The notes under the pieces: model-generated
Seen by the model: only the letters and a program-made list of their open reading frames with translations
The model's database searches: none
What the model was told of the DNA's origin: nothing
In this document: positions 23,283 to 29,950 of the stretch, piece after piece
Numbering within the stretch: the stretch's first letter is position 1
Layout: every line of letters starts with the position of its first letter
From: a virus
DNA length: 38,220 bases
Direction: 5' to 3' (one strand)
Virus record (IMG/VR): IMGVR_UViG_3300048837_002355
Location: 1-38,220 of that record
Translations under genes and position numbers: made by a program

Positions 23283-25051
23283 GCGCCCCCCACCACGCGC
23301 AGCCCAGCGCGCACCGTGAGCCGGGCCTGCAACGCGGGCAGCTCGGTCTCGGGCACACCCTCGGGGTGCAGGCTTTTGAGCGTGGCCACCAGCTCGGCCG
23401 ACATGGCCACACCCAGCTGCGCCAGGGCGCGCGCGGCTTCGAAGTGGGTGAGCTGGCGCACCGGGGCCGGGGTGCTCACGCTGGTGGCTTGCAGGGCCAT
23501 TGCTTCGCCGCGCTTGTCGAGATAGGTGCGCTCGGGCGCCAGGTCGATCACCTTGCCCGGGTCGATACGCCCACCAAACGGCACGGCCTTGCCCTTGCGC
23601 GCAGCAGCTGCTTGCTCGTCGGTCTCGGCGCCCCAGATCAGGCGCTCGATTTCCTTGCGGTTGGTATCGAGCACCGTGTCGGCGGGGCGGCCCCAGTCTT
23701 CGCCAATGGTGTTGCCGTCTTCGCGGAAGCCCGCATCGTTGCGCGCCACCAGCGGCGCGGTGTGCAGCAGCTCGGAGCCATCGGCGGCGGTCTCCACCAC
23801 CATGGCCGCGTCCACCTGGTAGGGGTTGATGGCCAGGTTCAGCTTCTCGCCCACCATCACGCCCGGCACCTGGCTCACGTCGTACTCGCCGCCCTTGAAG
23901 CTCACGGTGAGCGTGGTGCTCACCTTGCGGCTCTCGGGCGTGTGGTTCAGCAGCTCCTGGCACAGGGCCAGCGGTGGGGCAATGCGCAGCTGCTCCGCGC
24001 CAATGGTGAGCCAGTGGTCGAACCGGGTCTTGCCGTGGCGGCTGTGCACCTTGGTGGCGTTGAACCAGCGCGCCCAGCGCTGGACCTGCGCGTTGAGCTC
24101 GGCCAGGTCTTGCACCGGGCGCAGCCGCAGGCCGCTCTCGAAGCTGGTCTCGATCAGGTCGCGGGCTTTCTCCACCTGCCCGGTGGCGCGCGCATTGCCC
24201 GGTGCGTGGGCGATCAACTTCACCTGCAGGCGCCGCGCCAGGTTGCCAAACAGGCCGCTGGTGTTGGCGCTGCCCATGTCCATCATCAAGATGAAGGGCA
24301 CGCCGTGCATCGGGTCGCCTTCGCGCTTCTGTATGGCGGCCATGAAGCTGTTGGCCAGGTTGATGCCGCTCTCGGCGCCCATCACGTAGTTCACGAACAG
24401 GGCGCCCGAGTTGTGGTCGGTCACCTCGTAGCTCCACACCCGGTCGGCCTCGATGCGCTTCAAGTTGGCGGGCTTGTTTTTGTAGAACTGGTCGTGGGCC
24501 ATCACCTGCAGGCCGCTTTCTTTGGCGCTGCGGGCGTTGAGGTAATAGAGCACGCACAGGCTGGCGTCGATCTGCCACACGTGGTTGGGGTGCAGGCTTT
24601 TGAGCTCCACGCTGGGCGTGGGCCGGTTGAGCTGGTCGGGGTGCAGGTTGTAGCTGCGCAGCGCGCGGGCAATGGCGCTGTCAGACAGGGGGCGAACCTC
24701 GCCGCTGGCGGCGTCCAGCGACTCGGCGCGTATCTCGCCATTGGCCCGCAAGATGTCCACGGCCTGGCCAATGGACATCAGGCGCTTGCCGGTTTTGCGG
24801 TGGCTGCTCATGAGCAGCGCGCTGATGAGTGCGGCCTCTTCGCGACAGAGCGACATATCGCCCGCGTCGCTTCGGGTTTTGCGTTGGGTTTTCACGGTGA
24901 CTTTTCCGAGGTGGCGGTGCAGCGTGGGCAGGCTCACCCCCAGCTCCGCGCAGGCCGCCTGGTACAGGCCGGCGCGCTGGCCGTGGGGCGCCAGGGCCAC
25001 GCTTTGGCGCAGCTGCACCAGGCGCGTCACGGTGACCGGGTTGAGTGCCAT
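23279..25051 (-). CDS. A: DDE transposase A (BcepMu/B3-type)
   Basis: A 590-residue transposase that cuts and joins phage ends for integration and replicative transposition. It has an N-terminal helix-turn-helix zone (AELGVSLPTLHRHLG) and an rve integrase core. The catalytic acids are Asp162 (VWQIDAS), Asp258 (LMMDMGSANTS) and Glu294 (GQVEKARDLIE), with exactly 35 residues between the last two (DD35E). A beta-barrel C-terminal region (KGGEYDVSQVPGVMVG) and a helical tail that could contact B follow. ATG 25051 is 18 bp after the DUF3102 gene stop. B follows by ATGA overlap. Confidence 0.95.
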   Translation of the reverse strand: MALNPVTVTRLVQLRQSVALAPHGQRAGLYQAACAELGVSLPTLHRHLGKVTVKTQRKTRSDAGDMSLCREEAALISALLMSSHRKTGKRLMSIGQAVDILRANGEIRAESLDAASGEVRPLSDSAIARALRSYNLHPDQLNRPTPSVELKSLHPNHVWQIDASLCVLYYLNARSAKESGLQVMAHDQFYKNKPANLKRIEADRVWSYEVTDHNSGALFVNYVMGAESGINLANSFMAAIQKREGDPMHGVPFILMMDMGSANTSGLFGNLARRLQVKLIAHAPGNARATGQVEKARDLIETSFESGLRLRPVQDLAELNAQVQRWARWFNATKVHSRHGKTRFDHWLTIGAEQLRIAPPLALCQELLNHTPESRKVSTTLTVSFKGGEYDVSQVPGVMVGEKLNLAINPYQVDAAMVVETAADGSELLHTAPLVARNDAGFREDGNTIGEDWGRPADTVLDTNRKEIERLIWGAETDEQAAAARKGKAVPFGGRIDPGKVIDLAPERTYLDKRGEAMALQATSVSTPAPVRQLTHFEAARALAQLGVAMSAELVATLKSLHPEGVPETELPALQARLTVRAGLRVVGGA

Positions 25052-25069
25052 GGTGTGCAGCCGGTGGGT

Positions 25070-25969
25070 TCAGTTGGCCCACTGGGCCATTTCGGCGGCC
25101 AGTGCCGCGTCGGCGGCGTTGCTCACGTCGGGCAGGTTGAACTCTTCGCGCAGCGCGTTGAGCTCGGCCTGCAGCTGGCCCACCAGGCCGGCCATCACCA
25201 CATCGTTGGTGCCCCGGCCAGCGTGGGCATGGATGGCCACCAGCGAGGCGCGCACACCGCCGCGAATGGCGCCCAGCGCGTCGGTGGTGATGCTGCTGGC
25301 CTTCTTCATGAGTTCGTCAAACTGCTGGTCGGGCGGCATCACCTGCACCAGTTGCAGCTTGTCGTTTTCTTTGTTCTTGCGCTCCAGGACTTTTTCGACT
25401 GCCTGCTTTTCGGCGCGGGCTTCGCGCAGCTTGGCGCGCAGTTCCCGCACCGACATGCTGGCCACATCGTCCAAGCTCAGATCGCCGGTCTGGCCGTTCA
25501 GCTCCAGTTCTTCGATTTGCTCGTCGTCCAAGACCATCATTTCGAACAGCTTGGATTGCCCAGCTGCTGCGCCCAAAACGTGCGACGTCGCACGTTTTGA
25601 AAAGCGGGTCGATGCATCCATGAAGCGGCGCGCCACGCTGCCTTCAATGCCCAGCACATCCAAGCGGGCCATGAATTCCCCGTGCTGGCAAGCAGCTTTG
25701 AGCACGCGCAGGCCCATGCCCACTTGCAAGCACGCTTCCACGCTGCGGCGCATGTTGGCGGCAATGTCGCGCTGAATCAGATCGGCATCGGTGCAGTCGG
25801 CGGGCAGCTGGTAGCCCATGCTGGCGGCCACAGCGCGCACGGCGCTGTCGTGTTGGGCCTGCATCAGCGCCACTTCGTTCAGTGATTGAAAGTCACCTTG
25901 CACGGCCACCATGTCTATGACGGTTTCATTGGTGGCAGCGGCGGGGGTGGGTTTTCTTCCTGCGTTCAT
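25070..25969 (-). CDS. DUF3102-like early protein
   Basis: A 299-residue protein upstream of A. Residues ~65-120 match the DUF3102 pattern: IQRDIAANMRRSVEACLQVG, LKAACQHGEFMARLDVLGI and VARRFMDASTRFSK. A charged coiled coil follows (residues 175-210, RELRAKLREARAEKQAVEKV). The C-terminal part is helical. DUF3102 proteins occur near replication and partition genes of mobile elements and may bind DNA. In transposable phages the homologue precedes A. Function is unknown. ATG 25969 is the first Met. Confidence 0.8.
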   Translation of the reverse strand: MNAGRKPTPAAATNETVIDMVAVQGDFQSLNEVALMQAQHDSAVRAVAASMGYQLPADCTDADLIQRDIAANMRRSVEACLQVGMGLRVLKAACQHGEFMARLDVLGIEGSVARRFMDASTRFSKRATSHVLGAAAGQSKLFEMMVLDDEQIEELELNGQTGDLSLDDVASMSVRELRAKLREARAEKQAVEKVLERKNKENDKLQLVQVMPPDQQFDELMKKASSITTDALGAIRGGVRASLVAIHAHAGRGTNDVVMAGLVGQLQAELNALREEFNLPDVSNAADAALAAEMAQWAN

Positions 25970-26015
25970 GTTGTGTTACTCGGTTTTGGGGTTGGGAAAA
26001 AGAAAGGCTCGTGAT

Positions 26016-26354
26016 TCAGTGAGGCACGCCGTAGCGCTTTGCCGCGTCTTCCAGCCGCTGGCGCTGGGCGCTCAGGTTGGCCAGAACCGACAGGGCGATG
26101 CGCACAAAGGGCACGCCCAGGCGCCATCGGTTGGTGCCAGCCACGCGCTCCACAAAGCCGGTTTCGGCCTCCAGGGCGGGCAGGTTGTTCGACACCCACG
26201 AGGGCGACACGCCCAGCGCCTTGGCAATCTCGCCCGGGGCCAGGCCCAGCACCTCGTGCCCGGTCAGCAGGCGAAACAGATCGCAGGTCTTGCGCAGGTT
26301 CTCGGCCAGCGGCTTGGTGGTTTTGGTGTGTGCGTTCAGGTCGGTCATGGTCAT
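26016..26354 (-). CDS. Winged-helix early regulator (IclR-like N-terminus)
   Basis: A 112-residue protein. Residues 20-85 form a winged helix: RKTCDLFRLLTGHEVLGLAP, PGEIAKALGVSPSWVSNNLP (recognition helix), ALEAETGFVERVAGTNRWRL (wing). It lacks the effector-binding domain of full IclR proteins. It probably controls early transcription or assists A. The stop of the previous gene is 4 bp upstream. Two Met codons (26354, 26348) are possible starts. Confidence 0.8.
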   Translation of the reverse strand: MTMTDLNAHTKTTKPLAENLRKTCDLFRLLTGHEVLGLAPGEIAKALGVSPSWVSNNLPALEAETGFVERVAGTNRWRLGVPFVRIALSVLANLSAQRQRLEDAAKRYGVPH

Positions 26355-26357
26355 GGT

Positions 26358-26831
26358 TCAAAACTCCAGTTCGGGGTTGGTGTACGCGGCAACGTTTTGC
26401 TGGTGGTAAGCCACCTGCTCCAGGTGGGTGCGCAGGGCCTCCAGGGTGCTGGCTGGGCAGGCCTTGGGGCCGCCGGCGTAGAAGTCGGTCAGCAGCTGCA
26501 GGGCCTGGGCAAAGCCGCTGTTGAGTTCCACCATGTCGGCGGGCTGGGCCTGGCGCCCGGTGGGCACGGGTACCAGCAACTTGCCCGCCGTGGCAGCCAG
26601 GTAGCGGGTGACCAGGTCGATGCCGCAGGCGTGCTCGTAGGCATGCAGGTTCACCAGCGGCATGCGGCCGTTGGCGATCCACTTGTAGAGCGCCCAGTGG
26701 TCTTCCAGGCCCATGCGCTCGGCAATGCGCTCCACGCTCAGGTTGTGGCGCTGCTGCGCGAAGTCTTTGCAGCCTTGCAGCGCGTCGCGCAGGGTGGCGG
26801 GCTGGTAGCCCTTCCAATTTCGGCGCGTCAT
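26358..26831 (-). CDS. Phage regulatory protein with HTH-like core
   Basis: A 157-residue protein starting MTRRNWKGYQPATLRDALQG. Residues 25-75 form a helix-turn-helix type core (NLSVERIAERMGLEDHWALY, KWIANGRMPLVNLHAYEHAC). Then GIDLVTRYLAATAGKLLVPV resembles conserved early regulators of B3/BcepMu-like phages and CII/YmfL-type proteins. The tail is helical. ATG 26831 begins after a stretch without codon bias; the 28-residue upstream extension seems non-coding. It probably influences the lysis-lysogeny decision. Confidence 0.8.
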   Translation of the reverse strand: MTRRNWKGYQPATLRDALQGCKDFAQQRHNLSVERIAERMGLEDHWALYKWIANGRMPLVNLHAYEHACGIDLVTRYLAATAGKLLVPVPTGRQAQPADMVELNSGFAQALQLLTDFYAGGPKACPASTLEALRTHLEQVAYHQQNVAAYTNPELEF

Positions 26832-26951
26832 TGGAAGTGCCTCGCTGGGGTGGCGGCTGGGGCTTCCAAACAAATGCCGGGTTTGCAGGTGGCGCAACGG
26901 GCTTGCGTGGGGCAAAGTTCAGACCTCGCAACACTCAACCGGAGCAACACC

Positions 26952-27218
26952 ATGAACACCGCAGAATTCAACGAACTGGCTGGCCGCTTGGAGGGCATGA
27001 GCCGGGCCTTGGTGGCACTGGCCTGGATGGTGGAGAAAGAGACGTGCATGGACGGCCTCACGCTCACGAACCAATGGCGGGCTGACCAGCGGCCCATGCA
27101 GACACCACAGGAGGCAGCGGCTCAGCGCACGCTGACCCAGCTGGCGCAGGCGCTGGATGCGCAGCGCGCTCATCACCAGCAGGCGCTGGCGCAGTGGCGC
27201 GCCAGCCATGGCCAATGA
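26952..27218 (+). CDS. Small coiled-coil protein on the opposite strand inside the early operon
   Basis: An 88-residue protein on the plus strand within the minus-strand early operon. A GGAG site lies 6 bases before ATG 26952. Helical throughout: AEFNELAGRLEGMSRALVAL, then MQTPQEAAAQRTLTQLAQAL and AQRAHHQQALAQWRASHGQ. Codon bias is as in neighbours. Its 3' 155 bases overlap the 3' end of the minus-strand gene at 27064-27486. It may be expressed in the lysogen and antisense to the early mRNA. No family is recognised. Confidence 0.6.
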   Translation: MNTAEFNELAGRLEGMSRALVALAWMVEKETCMDGLTLTNQWRADQRPMQTPQEAAAQRTLTQLAQALDAQRAHHQQALAQWRASHGQ

Positions 27219-27486
27219 TGTTGTCCTCCATCGCCCAACCGGCAAAGATGCCGGGCTTGCCTTCGGCTTGCGTGTCGCTGGATTCCTGTTGCAGTTGCTC
27301 CGCGCACTGCGCACGGATCAAAGCGAGCTGCTGAAAGTGGGCCAGCAGGTCGGCGAACTGCTCGGCTTCGCGGCCCGGGGGCACATGCAGCTGGCCGCTG
27401 CTGGTGACCAGCATGAAGCCGCCGTCGCGCATGGCCGGCAAGACTTGGTTGAGCGCGTAGGTGGCGCGGTCGATTGGGGTGTTCAT
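27064..27486 (-). CDS. Early protein, 140 aa
   Basis: A 140-residue protein with ATGA overlap on the gp16-like gene. Residues 1-75 look compact and coding: MNTPIDRATYALNQVLPAMR, DGGFMLVTSSGQLHVPPG, QFADLLAHFQQLALIRAQCA. After KPGIFAGWAMEDNIIGHGW the last 45 residues are Ala/Pro-rich, in the part that overlaps the plus-strand gene 26952-27218. The real gene may end in a tail of little function. Function unknown. Confidence 0.6.
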   Translation of the reverse strand: MNTPIDRATYALNQVLPAMRDGGFMLVTSSGQLHVPPGREAEQFADLLAHFQQLALIRAQCAEQLQQESSDTQAEGKPGIFAGWAMEDNIIGHGWRATAPAPAGDERAAHPAPAPAGSACAEPLPPVVSAWAAGQPAIGS

Positions 27487-27731
27487 GCCTGCGCTCCCTG
27501 GGCTGCCTGCTCGCGCTGCACACGGGCGGGCTTGGTGGTGGGGATGCCGCGCTTCAAGCCCAGGGCAATGGCGATGTTGTGGCTCTGGCCGCGCAGGCAC
27601 TTCTTTTTACCGGCCAGGATTTCGCGCACCAGCGGGTGGCTGAACCCGTGGTCTGCGGCCCACTGGGTGATGGTGATGCCCTGGTAGGTCAGCCAGGCCC
27701 GGGCCTCTTCGGGGGTTCTCAATTTGTTCAT
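27483..27731 (-). CDS. BcepMu gp16-family DNA-binding protein
   Basis: An 82-residue protein that fits the BcepMu gp16 family: TPEEARAWLTYQGITITQWA, DHGFSHPLVREILAGKKKC and RGQSHNIAIALGLKRG, a helix-turn-helix around residues 20-60. Such proteins act like Cro/Ner and tune the early promoter. ATG 27731 begins the conserved part; farther upstream Met codons would extend it by 21 residues without family support. The stop overlaps the next ATG. Confidence 0.85.
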   Translation of the reverse strand: MNKLRTPEEARAWLTYQGITITQWAADHGFSHPLVREILAGKKKCLRGQSHNIAIALGLKRGIPTTKPARVQREQAAQGAQA

Positions 27732-27774
27732 AATGGTTTGACTTGGTGTTGCAGATTCAGGGGAAGGGAATGTC

Positions 27775-28080
27775 ATGACCGATGCGCAAGTCATTGAGGC
27801 ACTGCAGGAGCGCTTGCAGGTGTTGGAGGCTCTGGTGGACGCGGCGATCTATGGGCCGCATTTGCATCAGCCGCTTCACCTGCGGGCGATTGCACAGGCG
27901 CTGTACTCAAGGCTTGAAGGTGATCTGCAAGCCGGGGCGTGCCCGCCAGGTGTGCGCTCGCAACTATTTGCTCGCGCAGATGCGCTGGCAGAGATTGATA
28001 GTCAGCCGGGTGCTCTAAGGCCAGCAATACGGTCTGTTGTGCAGTCGCCCTTGCGAGACGATCCGAATCTGTTGCCATGA
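27775..28080 (+). CDS. Possible 101-aa protein antisense to first early gene
   Basis: Plus-strand frame starting at ATG 27775 with a good GGGGAAGGGAA site. The first 60 residues are protein-like (EALQERLQVLEALVDAAIYG). The later half has poor codon choice (CTA, AGG, ATA). It lies almost wholly opposite 27791-28288, whose N-terminal half is better supported. Only one may be real in this part, so I keep it at low confidence. Confidence 0.3.
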   Translation: MTDAQVIEALQERLQVLEALVDAAIYGPHLHQPLHLRAIAQALYSRLEGDLQAGACPPGVRSQLFARADALAEIDSQPGALRPAIRSVVQSPLRDDPNLLP

Positions 28081-28288
28081 ACTTGCGGAACTGCAGTTCG
28101 GTGGGGAAGATGGCGCGCGGCAGCGCCATGCCCCAGATGTGCAGCAGGGTGGGCGCGGGGCTCAGGCGGGGCGTTTTGTCAGCCGGAATGTAGAGCTGAC
28201 GGCCACCGAAGTCGGCGCACAGCTTGGCAACGGCATCGGCGCCGATCAGTACGGTGATCGCTTGCAGAAGTTCGTTTTGGGTGGTCAT
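27791..28288 (-). CDS. First early gene: Mor-like dimerisation motif without HTH
   Basis: A 165-residue protein and the first gene behind the early promoter, about 59 nt after the predicted transcript start. AAGGA stands 9 nt before ATG 28288. Residues 20-37 (AKLCADFGGRQLYIPAD) match the D-x-G-G-x-Q-x-Y-I-P dimerisation strand of the Mor protein at 18620-19051. No helix-turn-helix follows. Instead there is a helical part (FPTELQFRKFMATDSD) and a Pro-rich tail. It might form mixed dimers with Mor. That is inference. The 3' half overlaps a plus-strand frame. Confidence 0.6.
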   Translation of the reverse strand: MTTQNELLQAITVLIGADAVAKLCADFGGRQLYIPADKTPRLSPAPTLLHIWGMALPRAIFPTELQFRKFMATDSDRLARATAQQTVLLALEHPADYQSLPAHLREQIVASAHLAGTPRLADHLQALSTAPVQSPAGEAADANAAHRSPRPPEPPTPASAPAVPQ

Positions 28289-28353
28289 GGCTGGGGGTCC
28301 TTGGGTGCGGTTGGCTGGGTTTTGGTAGGTTGGCTTAGTCCGTCGGTGATGCG

Positions 28354-28383
28354 ATTATGGTGCACGTTTGAGCACCTCGTCAA
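28354..28383 (-). promoter_or_regulatory. Early leftward promoter with operator in the spacer
   Basis: On the minus strand: -35 TTGACG (28383-28378), 18-nt spacer, -10 CATAAT (28359-28354), both five of six to the sigma-70 consensus. The spacer plus edge holds an inverted repeat GGTGC-N8-GCACC (28359-28376), the probable operator of the repressor encoded divergently from 28400. Repressor binding would block RNA polymerase directly. A weak rightward promoter for the repressor may overlap the same DNA. Confidence 0.75.
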
Positions 28384-28399
28384 TAGATTTGGTGTCCGT

Positions 28400-28765
28400 A
28401 TGAGCATTTTTTTTCGATTGCGCGAAGAACGCGAACGACTCGGCTTCACCCAAGAAGCCTTTGCGGTCTTGGGTGGCGTACAAAAACGCGCACAAATCAA
28501 CTACGAGAAGGGGGAGCGCCACCCTGACAGCGCCTATCTCGCGGCCATTGCAGCCGCAGGCGCAGACGTTCTCTACATCCTCACCGGCCAGCGCATGGGC
28601 GGCGCCAGTGCGCCCGAGCCAGCGCGCGCGGTGTCAGCCGGCGACCGGGTGTTGCTGGACAACTTTCACGCCGCACCGGCGGGTGTGCAGGCGGGCGTCA
28701 AGACCACGCTAGGCGCGTTCTCGGATGCGGCTGACCAAGCAAGAGGCCGCAAGCGCGCGGCCTGA
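28400..28765 (+). CDS. Lysogeny repressor (XRE/BcepMu gp17-like)
   Basis: A 121-residue repressor with an N-terminal helix-turn-helix: LREERERLGFTQEAFAVLGG, then VQKRAQINYEKGERHPDSAY, YLAAIAAAGADVLYILTGQR. The C-terminal half is helical and probably dimerises. It has no LexA-like Ser-Lys self-cleavage module, so induction may not follow the RecA route. It is transcribed away from the early operon, with the operator/promoter region 17-46 bases before its ATG. The first Met (28400) begins a family-like start. Confidence 0.9.
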   Translation: MSIFFRLREERERLGFTQEAFAVLGGVQKRAQINYEKGERHPDSAYLAAIAAAGADVLYILTGQRMGGASAPEPARAVSAGDRVLLDNFHAAPAGVQAGVKTTLGAFSDAADQARGRKRAA

Positions 28766-28788
28766 ACATCAACATGAAAGGCGTTGAA

Positions 28789-29373
28789 ATGCTGCTCAGA
28801 ACCCTGGCCCTCGCGACCGTAGCCCTGGCGGTGTCACCCGCCTGGGCGGTGAACAAATGCACCGGGCCAGATGGCCAGATCACGTTCCAAGACGCGCCGT
28901 GCGCAGGCAAGGGCGAGGCGCTCACGGTGCGCCCGGCCAGTGGCCACGCCAATGAATCGTCAGCAGCGTCTGCCGCGCGCACGCGGGCCGACATAGCGGC
29001 CATTGAGTGGCGCAGCCAAACGGCAGGCGCCATCGCCCGGGGCGAGCCGCTGGTGGGCATGACGCGCGCCGAGCTTGACCAAGCCATGGGCACGCCCACG
29101 CTGGTGAACGCCAACAACTACGCAGGCGTGCAACAAGACCAGGTGATCTACGAGCGGCCCGGCGTCACTTGGTTGGTCTACACCAAAGCGGGCAAGGTCA
29201 CCGATATACAAAAACGCCCGTCGATCAACGCGAGCAGCGGGCCGTCTGTGCTGTGTCCAACGCCCTTTGAGATTCGCAACATGCAGGTAAGCGCCAGCAG
29301 CAACACGCTGGGTGACCGCGAGCGCGCCGAGCGGCAAAAGCAGATTACCGAGGCGATGCGCTGTGGGCGCTAG
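28789..29373 (+). CDS. Secreted DUF4124 plus BamE-like cargo protein
   Basis: A 194-residue exported protein next to the repressor and in the same direction. The signal peptide is LLRTLALATVALAVSPAWA. The DUF4124 part follows (VNKCTGPDGQITFQDAPCAG), then a BamE/SmpA-like part (GEPLVGMTRAELDQAMGTP and YERPGVTWLVYTKAGKV). Two further Cys near the end could form a disulphide. AAAGG precedes ATG 28789 by 7 nt; ATG 28774 is possible but lacks a ribosome site. It is probably made by the lysogen (a moron) and may act in the periplasm or envelope. Confidence 0.8.
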   Translation: MLLRTLALATVALAVSPAWAVNKCTGPDGQITFQDAPCAGKGEALTVRPASGHANESSAASAARTRADIAAIEWRSQTAGAIARGEPLVGMTRAELDQAMGTPTLVNANNYAGVQQDQVIYERPGVTWLVYTKAGKVTDIQKRPSINASSGPSVLCPTPFEIRNMQVSASSNTLGDRERAERQKQITEAMRCGR

Positions 29374-29397
29374 CGCAGCGCAGGCGATGGCAACCCC

Positions 29398-29715
29398 ATG
29401 AACCCCGACCAAGACCCTATCGCTTACCTGGCCGAGCAGCAGGCCCTGCAAGCCGACGTGCTCGCATCGCAGACAGCGCAGCAGTCGGTTTGGGCTTGTG
29501 CGGTGCTCTCACTGGTACGAACACACCCTGACCCATCAGCTTTCGCCGCCGAGTTCCGAGGCTGCTGGCGAAAAGCCGGAGATCAGCAATCGAACGGCGA
29601 AGTGCTCGAAGCTGCTCAAAGTGGCTACGCAGAAGCTCTGGCCCATCTGGAGCAGGCTTGTCGCGTGCCTCTGGGTGTGCGCCCGCCTGGGGTGGCTCGT
29701 CGGCCACAGGCGTAG
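29398..29715 (+). CDS. Possible 105-aa protein after the cargo gene
   Basis: Plus-strand frame after the cargo gene. The first 60 residues look real and helical: DPIAYLAEQQALQADVLASQ, TAQQSVWACAVLSLVRTHPD. The later part becomes Arg/Pro-rich. ATG 29398 lacks a clear ribosome site. It overlaps the minus-strand frame 29417-29836. No family is recognised. Confidence 0.45.
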   Translation: MNPDQDPIAYLAEQQALQADVLASQTAQQSVWACAVLSLVRTHPDPSAFAAEFRGCWRKAGDQQSNGEVLEAAQSGYAEALAHLEQACRVPLGVRPPGVARRPQA

Positions 29716-29836
29716 CGTCGTCTGGCGCTGGCTCAGCATCTGGCGCACCCGCCTGCGCCGCGTGGCTGAACAACTCGCGCAGCTCCACACGGCCGGTGGC
29801 TCGGTCTGCGCGGCCAATGGCGTTTTGGTCGGTCAC
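29417..29836 (-). CDS. Possible 139-aa protein, GTG start, antisense to 29398-29715
   Basis: Minus-strand frame with a strong GAGGTG site 5 nt before GTG 29836. Residues 1-60 are protein-like (RADRATGRVELRELFSHAAQ, then acidic and Pro-rich). The rest, opposite the plus-strand frame, is Arg/Ala-rich with weak codon bias. One of the two frames is probably spurious in the shared part. If real, it would be the only minus-strand gene right of the repressor. Confidence 0.35.
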   Translation of the reverse strand: MTDQNAIGRADRATGRVELRELFSHAAQAGAPDAEPAPDDATPVADEPPQAGAHPEARDKPAPDGPELLRSHFEQLRALRRSIADLRLFASSLGTRRRKLMGQGVFVPVRAPHKPKPTAALSAMRARRLAGPAARPGKR

Positions 29837-29900
29837 AGCTCACCTCTTTTGTTGGGTTGCAAAGCAGGCAGCGTAGCCACGCCAGCGCCAGCGCATCAAT

Positions 29901-29920
29901 TGACGCGCGTCATTTAGCCG
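29901..29920 (+). promoter_or_regulatory. Late-regulon motif 1 (lysis/packaging block)
   Basis: Reads TGACGCGCGTCATTTAGCCG, with a perfect palindrome GACGCGCGTC at 29902-29911. Its G of TTTAG is 33 nt before ATG 29951, as in the two copies on the minus strand. No good -35/-10 pair is seen, as expected for an activator-dependent promoter. Confidence 0.75.
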
Positions 29921-29950
29921 ACCTCGCGCGCGCGCGGCACGATGCCGTGC

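Noticed and set aside
23283-24578. Upstream extension of the ATPase B frame
   Set aside because: Overlaps the transposase in another frame with Arg/Gln-rich shadow sequence. The ATGA-coupled start at 23282 matches the family.
23057-25600. 847-residue plus-strand open frame
   Set aside because: Opposite transposase A, ATPase B and the DUF3102 gene, which have clear family motifs; no domain is visible in this frame.
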